NCBI GenBank assembly: GCA_905236585.1
Contig: CAJOQZ010000259.1
Span: 1-8,305 of the forward strand
DNA: 8,305 nucleotides
Reading direction: 5' to 3'
Origin: an uncultured Lachnospiraceae bacterium
GTDB lineage: Bacteria; Bacillota; Clostridia; Lachnospirales; Lachnospiraceae
Below the pieces are notes generated by a model. The model saw nothing but the letters and a program-made list of their open reading frames with translations, searched no databases and was not told where the DNA came from. Positions 1 to 5,324 of this stretch are shown here, piece by piece. Numbering within the stretch: position 1 is the first letter of the stretch; each line of letters begins with the position of its first letter. The position numbers and the translations under genes are program-made.

Positions 1-727
1 ATTCCTGCGCCCCCGGCACGCCCACATCCGTCGTGGGGTCGAGTGCTTCCTCCATCACAAAGCGGATGCCAAATTCGTCGCATGCCGCCTTCATGATCTC
101 CACCCGCCTTGCAATCGTTTCATACGACAGGTGGCGGGGAAAAGAAATATGTACGAAAGTATCGCAGCCAAGTTCGCTTGCCGTCCGTATCAAAAGATAT
201 CCGCGGCTTACAAAATCGCAGCTGACGACGAGATCCGCCACCGGTCCGATATCCGAAAAATCCTCATATGCCTCCCCGGCAATGCAGATGATGTCGGGAC
301 GCATTGCCTTGATCTGGCGGAATGCCTCCGCCGTCCCTTCCACCGCCTGATTGACGATAATGACCTTCATCCTTGGGTCTTCGGCAAGATTTACAATCGT
401 CTCTACCGTAACATCATACTCTTCCGTGAAGTTATCGGGATAGATGGCAAGCGTAACCATATCCTCCCCGTATTTTTCCCGAAACGCCTCCGCGCCGCGC
501 CGGTCGTCCTCCGACTGCGCAAACGATCCCGTAACGATTCCGATCCGGTAATCGCTGCCGTCGTCTTTTGATTCCGACGTTTCGTCTGCCGTGCCCTCCG
601 CAGCCACAGCCCCGGCATCTTCGACATCCTGCCCGTCGGATACGCCCTGCGCTCCCCCACATGCAGCGAGTATAAATGCCATTGCAATGGCAAGACTTAC
701 GTTAATGATCTTCTTTTTCAAAACCAT
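1..727 (-). CDS. DUF3798 family lipoprotein, substrate-binding-like (3' end outside window)
   Basis: Partial gene: about 242 residues are visible and it continues past the left edge. The N-terminus has a lysine-rich start, a hydrophobic stretch and a lipobox LAAC with Cys at residue 23, so it should be an exported lipoprotein anchored on the outer face of the membrane. A Gly/Asp/Glu-rich linker (about 24-58) follows. The folded part opens with YRIGIVTGSFAQSEDD and contains YPDNFTEEYD, VVNQ-type VIIVNQAVEGTAEAFRQI, RPDIICIAGE and FVHISFPRHLSYE, which I recognise as the DUF3798 family, a periplasmic-binding-protein-like fold. The ligand is unknown; an ABC transporter could lie further left but is not visible. 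The start is ambiguous: ATG at 727 has GAGG only 5 nt upstream, while TTG at 721 (giving MKKKIIN) has GGAG 6 nt upstream. It lies 71 bp downstream of the DUF3021 gene on the same strand with no visible terminator, so co-transcription is plausible. Confidence 0.85.
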   Translation of the reverse strand, partial: MVLKKKIINVSLAIAMAFILAACGGAQGVSDGQDVEDAGAVAAEGTADETSESKDDGSDYRIGIVTGSFAQSEDDRRGAEAFREKYGEDMVTLAIYPDNFTEEYDVTVETIVNLAEDPRMKVIIVNQAVEGTAEAFRQIKAMRPDIICIAGEAYEDFSDIGPVADLVVSCDFVSRGYLLIRTASELGCDTFVHISFPRHLSYETIARRVEIMKAACDEFGIRFVMEEALDPTTDVGVPGAQE

Positions 728-798
728 CTCCCCCTCTTTGATGTGAAGCCGCTGATCAAAAATATCCTTTTTCCTTTTGCAGCGCTATGAACATTTCG

Positions 799-1239
799 TC
801 AGGCGTAATCGGTTTTTTTCAGCAAAAAACGCTTTTTTTCCAATTCCCGATTCAGGTTTTCAACCTTCGCCTTCCATACGGCATACATGATAATCCAGAT
901 AAATGCGTAACCCGCCGCCATCATCGCCAGCACGGGAAGCAAGATTTCCGCCGGATACCACTTCAGCGTTCCGTTAACAAACAAAAAACTTAAGAATACA
1001 ACTGCAAAATGCGTAACCGTCGCCCGAAGCAGGCTCCATTTTTCGATGTCATAGCATATTGTTCCGCTAAAGCAGATCGCTCCGTACAGCCCCGAACAGA
1101 TGAAATGCATCGGCAAAAGCGACTGCTCTCCCGCCAGTTCCTCCGGCGAAAGCACAAAGGAAACCACAAAAACCATGATTAAAAGACCGATGGAGAACCC
1201 TGTTACAAAGAGAAATGCAAACTTTTCCTTAAGATTCAT
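799..1239 (-). CDS. DUF3021 family membrane protein
   Basis: This 146-residue protein has four predicted membrane helices (about 8-30, 44-62, 74-90, 98-120) and a charged, coiled C-terminal tail (122-143). The segment EKWSLLRATVTHF (66-78), with its conserved E, W, L and HF between helices 2 and 3, is typical of DUF3021. Family members are nearly always encoded next to a LytTR DNA-binding protein and are thought to act as membrane partners that hold back or modulate that regulator; the biochemical activity is not established. The gene fits this pattern: its ATG lies inside the end of the LytTR gene (11-bp overlap), implying translational coupling. A G-rich ribosome binding site (GGGGGG) lies about 8 nt upstream of the ATG. 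Length is normal for the family and nothing looks broken. Confidence 0.88.
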   Translation of the reverse strand: MNLKEKFAFLFVTGFSIGLLIMVFVVSFVLSPEELAGEQSLLPMHFICSGLYGAICFSGTICYDIEKWSLLRATVTHFAVVFLSFLFVNGTLKWYPAEILLPVLAMMAAGYAFIWIIMYAVWKAKVENLNRELEKKRFLLKKTDYA

Positions 1240-1708
1240 GATCTGTCCCCCCGTCCAACGCTTCCTTTACATCCTTTATCCGTCTGCGGGAAACATAGGT
1301 GCATGCGCCGTTTTCCAACTCCAAACCGATCGTTCCCGATAAGGAAAAGTCGAAATGCTTTACTTTATCCAAATTGACGACTTCCGACTTGGATATCCGC
1401 ACAAATCCGTTTCCGACAATATCTTCTTCCACTTCCTTTAATGTTTTTTTGATCACATAGGCACGGTCGGACGTCTCCGCTATTACTTTTCGACCGTCCA
1501 TAAAAAATCGTACAATCTCCCTCTGCGAAAGCATCACCATGCTTTCCCCGAAATACCCCTGCAGCATCGGTGCTTTCCCGTCGGCATACGTGCGTATGGC
1601 GGCGATCAGCCCTTCCACATCGTCATTTCTTTCGTTGTTTTTGATGCAAACGGTAAGTTTTGGGCAATCTGCTTCGATGATCAGTTTCAGATCCAGAAAT
1701 TCCGACAT
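1229..1708 (-). CDS. LytTR-domain DNA-binding transcriptional regulator
   Basis: This 159-residue cytoplasmic regulator has no receiver domain. Residues 1-55 form a short alpha/beta N-terminal region of unknown role. Residues about 57-152 are a LytTR domain, shown by LSQREIVRFFMDGRKV, the core GFVRISKSEVVNLDKVK (101-117) and the terminal YVSRRRIKDVKEAL (138-151). LytTR proteins bind pairs of short direct repeats about two helical turns apart, and such a pair is present just above this gene's own promoter (1797-1829), so autoregulation is likely. The ATG at 1708 is preceded by AAGGAG at 1718-1723 with 9 nt spacing. It is the first gene of the LytTR-DUF3021 pair, and the DUF3798 lipoprotein further downstream is a plausible target or cargo gene. 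Whether it activates or represses cannot be told from sequence. Confidence 0.9.
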   Translation of the reverse strand: MSEFLDLKLIIEADCPKLTVCIKNNERNDDVEGLIAAIRTYADGKAPMLQGYFGESMVMLSQREIVRFFMDGRKVIAETSDRAYVIKKTLKEVEEDIVGNGFVRISKSEVVNLDKVKHFDFSLSGTIGLELENGACTYVSRRRIKDVKEALDGGTDHES

Positions 1709-1759
1709 CTTGTGTTTCTCCTTCCCATCCCCCTTCGATGGTCGCGATGATTACCCTTT

Positions 1760-1788
1760 AATGTATCAATTTTTGGTTTCCGTTTCAA
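1760..1788 (-). promoter_or_regulatory. Promoter of the LytTR-DUF3021 transcript
   Basis: On the minus strand a -35 box TTGAAA (1783-1788) and a -10 box TACATT (1760-1765) are separated by exactly 17 bp. Matches to sigma-70 consensus are 5/6 and 4/6. It sits about 50 bp upstream of the LytTR start codon, with the ribosome binding site AAGGAG between them. Predicted from sequence only. Confidence 0.6.
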
Positions 1789-1796
1789 TAAATCTT

Positions 1797-1829
1797 GCGT
1801 AAGCGGTTGATTCTTGTGCGCAAGTGGTT
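1797..1829 (-). promoter_or_regulatory. Candidate LytTR operator: direct repeats with a 21-bp period
   Basis: On the minus strand AACCACTTGCGC (1829-1818) and AACCGCTTACGC (1808-1797) match at 10 of 12 positions and start exactly 21 bp apart, two turns of B-DNA. The downstream copy ends 8 bp above the -35 box of the LytTR promoter. Paired direct repeats with this period are the known binding pattern of LytTR proteins such as ComE and AgrA. The motif itself is not identical to a published consensus I can cite, so assignment rests on geometry, position and the adjacent gene. Confidence 0.55.
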
Positions 1830-1864
1830 AGTTGGTGTAATTGGAATGTTACCGTTCGTCAAAA

Positions 1865-1907
1865 ATTTTTCTCACACGGACGAGACAACGTCCTTTGTGA
1901 GAAAAAT
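1865..1907. repeat. Stem-loop in repeat unit 1
   Basis: The arms ATTTTTCTCACA (1865-1876) and TGTGAGAAAAAT (1896-1907) are perfect 12-bp complements. An inner GGACG (1878-1882) pairs with CGTCC (1889-1893), leaving the loop AGACAA and a small internal bulge. On either strand the T-run is in the 5' arm and the A-run in the 3' arm, the reverse of an intrinsic terminator, so it is recorded only as a structured repeat core. Confidence 0.7.
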
Positions 1908-2114
1908 CTTTTGCCTCACTGGTGCATGGTCTCCAGCGAATCCCGGAACTGTCTCACACGGACGAGACAACGTCCTTTGCGAGAAAAATCTTTTGCCTCA
2001 CTGGTGCATGGATTCCAGCGAATCCCGGAACTGTCTCCCACGGACAAAGCATCGTCCTTTGTGTGAATAATCTTTTGCCTTAGCGGTGTCCGGTTCCCAG
2101 CGAATCCCGGAACT
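1870..2114. repeat. Three tandem 81-82 bp repeat units with stem-loop cores
   Basis: Units lie at 1870-1951 (82 bp), 1952-2033 (82 bp) and 2034-2114 (81 bp), each beginning TCTCNCACGGAC and ending AATCCCGGAACTG. Units 1 and 2 differ at only three positions; unit 3 is clearly more diverged. Each unit starts with a hairpin core of the form GGACG-AGACAA-CGTCC flanked by CTCACA/TGTGAG arms (weakened in unit 3). A spacer containing CTTTTGCCT and CCAGCGAATCCCGG follows. Together with the inverted core at 2105-2159 they fill most of the 483-bp gap between the kinase and the LytTR gene. No transposase, attachment site or regular spacers are present. I infer a dispersed, non-coding intergenic repeat family of the host; open frames across it exist on both strands but only reflect the repeat. 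Confidence 0.85.
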
Positions 2115-2159
2115 GTCTCTCTAAGGGCGTTGTCTCGCCCGTGAGAGACAGTTTCGGGG
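2105..2159. repeat. Inverted terminal repeat core forming a long hairpin
   Basis: AACTGTCTCTC (2111-2121) pairs perfectly with GAGAGACAGTT (2143-2153). The stem extends outwards through a G-T wobble to GCCC/CGGG pairing, giving about 17 bp. Inside, GGGCG (2125-2129) pairs with CGCCC (2136-2140) around the loop TTGTCT. That loop and inner stem are the reverse complement of the AGACAA cores in units 1 and 2, so this copy is in opposite orientation. It begins about 32 nt after the kinase stop codon and would form a 3' structure on its transcript. There is no following U-tract on the minus strand, so a classical intrinsic terminator is not supported. Confidence 0.7.
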
Positions 2160-2191
2160 ATGAGCGGTGATTTATCTTTATCTTCACACAC

Positions 2192-5011
2192 TCACCCTTC
2201 TAAGATGTTTCTCACCTCTTCCGCCTCTAAGTTAGCTGCAGCCGCCTTTAGCCTTGCAAATCTCTCTTTCTCCTCCTCCGGCATCCGGTACGCCGAAAGC
2301 GACTCAATAATAAAGTCGATGCTGTCCCAGTCGAACGCCTGTACAAACTCCGCAATCGCGGCATATGCGTCCTCCAATTTATCCGCCTCGATCAGCGGCA
2401 AGTCCTCCTCCTTTTTATCGCTAAATATCTCCGCCAGTTCCTCCGAAATCCTGCGCATTCTTACAAGCAGTTCCGGCGCGTCTTTTTCGATACGGTTCGT
2501 ATCCTGCGCGTTCCCCGCCGCTTCGAGTCCTTCCGCCAGCGTCGAGAGCCCGGATGCCCCGATGATGCGCATGGAACTTTTTATGGCATGCACCTTGATC
2601 GTAAAATTCGCCCAGTCCCCCGCATCTTTTGTCTGCTCCACCAAAGCGATCGTATCCGCAATCGTCCCCGCCGTACTTTTAAGCGCCGCCATATAGTTAT
2701 CCACCGAGCCGCAGTTTATGACGCCGCTTGATACGTCAACGCCGGTAAGCCGCATCACCTCAGGCGGCAGCCCCTTTCCGGCCTCTCCCGCCTGTTCCTG
2801 CGGTGCATCCTCCGTCAGCGTCACCTTCTCGGGCGGCAGATAGCGGATGAGCATTTTCTCCAACTGTTCCGATACGATCGGCTTCGTCAGATAATCGGTA
2901 AATCCCGCCGCCAGATATTCCTCTTTTGCCCCCGATACCGCGTTTGCCGTCAGGCAGATCACCGGCGTTTTCTTCGTCCCTGCAGGCGTTTCTTTTTTCA
3001 AATGATAAAGCGTCTCCACTCCGTCCATGTCCGGCATCAGATGGTCGAGAAAGATGACGTCAAAATCCTTCTCCTTCGCAAGCCGGATTGCCTCTTCTCC
3101 TTTTTCCGCCGTGGTGACGACAAGCCTCGTCCGCTTCAAAAGCCCCTGGATGACCGTTAAATTCATCGGCGTATCATCCACCACAAGGATGCGCCCCTCT
3201 GGCGCGGTAAAACTCTCCCGATAGCGTTTGCGCACAGATCTTGCTTTCTTAAGTTCCTCGCTAAAATCGCCGATTCTCTCCCACGATACGACGCCTTGTG
3301 CAATCGCAAAGGAAAAGGTCGATCCTTCTCCATATACGCTTTCGACCGTAAGGCGGCTGTCCATCATGGAAAGCAGCTGCTTTGTAATGTTCATCCCCAA
3401 TCCCGTGCCCTCGATCGAGCGATTGCGCTCCTCCTCGATCCTCTCATACGGGGAAAACAGTTTTTGGATATCCTCTTCTTTGATTCCGATTCCCGTATCC
3501 GTCACACGAACGGACAGCGCAATCGTTTCGGCGTCTTTTTTCTCATACGACACCGCCAGCGTAACGCTTCCGCTTTCCGTATATTTGACCGCGTTCGTAA
3601 GGATATTCGTAATGATCTGCTTGATACGGATCTCATCTCCGTGCAGTTTTTCCGGCAGATTTTCGTCCACCGAAAGGTGAAGCAAAAGCCCCTTTGCCTC
3701 CGCCCGCGGCGCGATCATATTGACAAGGTCCTTAAGCATCGGCGCCAGCGCATAGTCGACCGGGATGATATCCATTTTCCCCGCCTCGATCTTGGACAGA
3801 TCTAAAATGTCGTTAATCAGGGACAAAAGCGTCGTTCCCGCCGTCTGAATATTGCCTGCATAAACAAGCGTATCCTCTTCCTCGCTCTCCCGCAAGATCA
3901 TCTCGTCCATCCCCAAGACCGCGTTGATCGGGGTGCGGATCTCATGGGACATATTTGACAAAAACACGGATTTTGCCTTGTTCGCATCATCCGCGATCTG
4001 TTTTTGCTCTTTCAACTCTTCCATGTACCGGTAATGTTCGGTATCGTCAATCAGGGCATAGACCGTCCCCGCCTCCTTGCCGTTGTGGTAGAGGGCGTTC
4101 TTTTGCGGCGTATAGATTCTCTCATTTCGCACCACCGGTTCATCCGCCCCGATCGCCTGTTGAATCCGTTTTACAACATCCTGCGCGTCAGTTTTTAAGT
4201 CGGGGAAAATGGCAAGCGTCGGCTTATTATAGTAAATCACTTCCCCCTGCGGATCGGTTGCAATGATCCCATCGGACAGTTCATCGAGTTCATCGATTAC
4301 ATACTCCATTGCAATCGCCCGCGTATCCAACAGGTCATACCGGAAAATGGCAATCAGCATAAAAACGGTTCCGATCGGATACCCCAGCATCGTCACATCA
4401 TATACTTCGACAAGCGGCGACCAAACGAACATCTGCATCAAATAAAAGGCGCTCTCCATCAGAATCGCAAGGAGCACGACGAAAATCCGTTTCCTTGCAG
4501 CCTCATGCCTTTCTTTTTTCAGTGCCTCAAAGAGCATCACCAATCCAAGGCAGATATATAAAATCTGAAGCGCCATAAAAAGATGATGGCATACGCCGTC
4601 GTCATGCGAAAAATCCGGAAATCCGCAGTTCAGGGAAAAATCCATGTTCCGATAATATAGACCGGTATATTCGGTCGTTACAACAGATAGATAGAACGCT
4701 ATATTCAAAAGACCTAAGAACGCCGTCCGCACCCTGGACGCTTTTTTCCCGACCAGTTCGACAATAAACAGCAAAAGCGCGTAAGAAATCCACACCCTCC
4801 CGAGATAGGAGAGTTTCAGTGCCGTAATATACGCCTCTTCACTGCGGCTTAACATTTCAAACAGATAGCCGACGTTATTGACAAGCGTAGCAACGCAGCT
4901 TAAAAACAGATAGGAATGCAGCGCACTTTTCCACTCCTTAAAAACCACCCAGCACTCCGCGAACAGAACAAGGATGCTGATACATTGAATGCCGATAACC
5001 ACCTGAGCCAT
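2192..5011 (-). CDS. Hybrid sensor histidine kinase (7TM-PAS-HisKA-HATPase-REC-Hpt)
   Basis: This 939-residue membrane sensor kinase carries a complete internal phosphorelay. Numbering is from the ATG at 5011. Seven membrane helices span about 2-224 (HisKA_7TM type, with an extracellular Cys-containing loop near 115-140). A PAS-like domain covers about 234-330, then a short coil. HisKA has the phospho-accepting H356 in SHEIRTP. The ATPase has an N box with N473, DTGIGI (505-510), GTGLGM (535-540) and GEGSTF (561-566). The receiver (about 606-725) has D612/D613, phospho-acceptor D656, T688 and K710. An Hpt domain (about 753-863) has H808 in HAIKSS. The last 75 residues form a helical extension of unknown role. 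All catalytic residues are intact. The final Hpt phosphate must go to a response regulator encoded elsewhere; none adjoins it. ATG 5011 is chosen because GAGG at 5020-5023 is 8 nt away; ATG 5017 (two residues longer) would have only 2 nt. The signal sensed is unknown. Confidence 0.93.
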   Translation of the reverse strand: MAQVVIGIQCISILVLFAECWVVFKEWKSALHSYLFLSCVATLVNNVGYLFEMLSRSEEAYITALKLSYLGRVWISYALLLFIVELVGKKASRVRTAFLGLLNIAFYLSVVTTEYTGLYYRNMDFSLNCGFPDFSHDDGVCHHLFMALQILYICLGLVMLFEALKKERHEAARKRIFVVLLAILMESAFYLMQMFVWSPLVEVYDVTMLGYPIGTVFMLIAIFRYDLLDTRAIAMEYVIDELDELSDGIIATDPQGEVIYYNKPTLAIFPDLKTDAQDVVKRIQQAIGADEPVVRNERIYTPQKNALYHNGKEAGTVYALIDDTEHYRYMEELKEQKQIADDANKAKSVFLSNMSHEIRTPINAVLGMDEMILRESEEEDTLVYAGNIQTAGTTLLSLINDILDLSKIEAGKMDIIPVDYALAPMLKDLVNMIAPRAEAKGLLLHLSVDENLPEKLHGDEIRIKQIITNILTNAVKYTESGSVTLAVSYEKKDAETIALSVRVTDTGIGIKEEDIQKLFSPYERIEEERNRSIEGTGLGMNITKQLLSMMDSRLTVESVYGEGSTFSFAIAQGVVSWERIGDFSEELKKARSVRKRYRESFTAPEGRILVVDDTPMNLTVIQGLLKRTRLVVTTAEKGEEAIRLAKEKDFDVIFLDHLMPDMDGVETLYHLKKETPAGTKKTPVICLTANAVSGAKEEYLAAGFTDYLTKPIVSEQLEKMLIRYLPPEKVTLTEDAPQEQAGEAGKGLPPEVMRLTGVDVSSGVINCGSVDNYMAALKSTAGTIADTIALVEQTKDAGDWANFTIKVHAIKSSMRIIGASGLSTLAEGLEAAGNAQDTNRIEKDAPELLVRMRRISEELAEIFSDKKEEDLPLIEADKLEDAYAAIAEFVQAFDWDSIDFIIESLSAYRMPEEEKERFARLKAAAANLEAEEVRNILEG

Positions 5012-5019
5012 AATCATTT

Positions 5020-5023
5020 CCTC
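5020..5023 (-). promoter_or_regulatory. Ribosome binding site that decides the kinase start
   Basis: The minus strand reads AAAGAGGAAATGATTATGGC. GAGG lies 8 nt before the second ATG (5011) but only 2 nt before the first (5017), so translation most likely begins at 5011. Confidence 0.6.
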
Positions 5024-5062
5024 TTTCTAACGCCGTATGAAAACAGTAATCCCGCAATCATT

Positions 5063-5091
5063 ACCTTATTCCAGTATTCCCTTACTGTCAA
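5063..5091 (-). promoter_or_regulatory. Possible promoter of the histidine kinase
   Basis: A perfect -35 hexamer TTGACA on the minus strand (5086-5091) is followed after 17 bp by TAAGGT (5063-5068), only a 3/6 match to the -10 consensus. The position, about 50 bp upstream of the start codon, is sensible. The poor -10 suggests a weak or activator-dependent promoter, or that the true -10 is elsewhere. Confidence 0.35.
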
Positions 5092-5153
5092 TAGATAATC
5101 TGCAACCGCTTCGGCAGACGCACACGAAAATCCATTATCATCCGATCTTGCCC

Positions 5154-5225
5154 TTGGAACAAACAAATCTTAAGTGTTCGACGGCAAAAACGCCTTAATC
5201 TCACACTTAAGATTCTTTGTTCCAA
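5154..5225. repeat. 72-bp near-perfect inverted repeat between divergent genes
   Basis: The left arm 5154-5177 (TTGGAACAAACAAATCTTAAGTGT, split here as TTGGAACAAA + CAAATCTTAAGTGT) is the reverse complement of the right arm 5203-5225 except that two bases in one arm correspond to a single base in the other. The 25-nt centre holds a small GGC/GCC pairing. The element sits between the proposed kinase promoter and the feoAB promoter, its right end 12 bp above the feoAB -35 box. The arms are far longer than a typical operator. There is no U-tract and no converging gene, so it is not an obvious terminator. It could be a miniature insertion-derived element or a protein-binding cruciform; its role is unknown. 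Confidence 0.75.
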
Positions 5226-5237
5226 ACGTTTGTTGTC

Positions 5238-5266
5238 TTGCGGCTAACATCAAACTCTGTTAGAAT
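5238..5266 (+). promoter_or_regulatory. Promoter of the feoA-feoB fusion gene
   Basis: TTGCGG (5238-5243) and TAGAAT (5261-5266, 5/6 match to the -10 consensus) are separated by exactly 17 bp, about 60 bp upstream of the start codon. The -35 box is weak. The inverted repeat CTAACA-N8-TGTTAG overlaps the -10 box, which would suit control by a repressor. Confidence 0.5.
5244..5263. promoter_or_regulatory. Candidate operator overlapping the feoAB -10 box
   Basis: A perfect 6-bp inverted repeat CTAACA (5244-5249) and TGTTAG (5258-5263) has an 8-bp spacer, running from just after the -35 box into the -10 box. A bound dimer here would block RNA polymerase. Iron-dependent repression of feo genes by Fur or DtxR-type proteins is well known, but this site does not match a Fur box and only loosely recalls the TTAG/CTAA halves of DtxR-type sites, so the regulator is not assigned. 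Confidence 0.35.
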
Positions 5267-5286
5267 TACATAACACATGGAAAATG

Positions 5287-5298
5287 GGGGTTCGCCCC
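5287..5298 (+). ncRNA. Short GC hairpin in the feoAB leader
   Basis: GGGG-TTCG-CCCC forms a compact four-bp stem with a UUCG loop in the predicted 5' leader, 12 nt before the ribosome binding site AAAGGA (5311-5316). It is too small to be called a riboswitch. It could affect leader stability or ribosome access; I see no alternative pairing with the ribosome binding site. Confidence 0.35.
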
Positions 5299-5324
5299 GG
5301 AATCGCTATTAAAGGAAAGATATC

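Noticed and set aside
403..693. 96-codon minus-strand frame
   Set aside because: It is an out-of-frame shadow of the DUF3798 lipoprotein gene, which has a lipobox and family motifs in the correct frame.
1865..1907. Stem-loop as an intrinsic terminator
   Set aside because: The T-run is in the 5' arm and the A-run in the 3' arm on both strands, opposite to a terminator; no U-tract directly follows the stem.
1870..2114. Tandem repeats as a CRISPR array
   Set aside because: The units are 81-82 bp and directly adjacent with no unique spacers, and there are no cas genes.
1795..2191. Open frames of 80-91 codons on both strands across the repeat array
   Set aside because: They translate the tandem DNA repeats, overlap each other, lack convincing ribosome binding sites and have no recognisable domain.
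5131..5147. Fur-box-like half site around CATTATCA
   Set aside because: Only one half matches the 7-1-7 pattern and it lies about 100 bp upstream of the feoAB promoter, so it is not supported as a Fur site.
5277..5312. Possible 11-residue leader peptide before feoB
   Set aside because: It has an ATG and a stop just before the feoB ribosome binding site, but no ribosome binding site of its own and no attenuator-like alternative hairpins.
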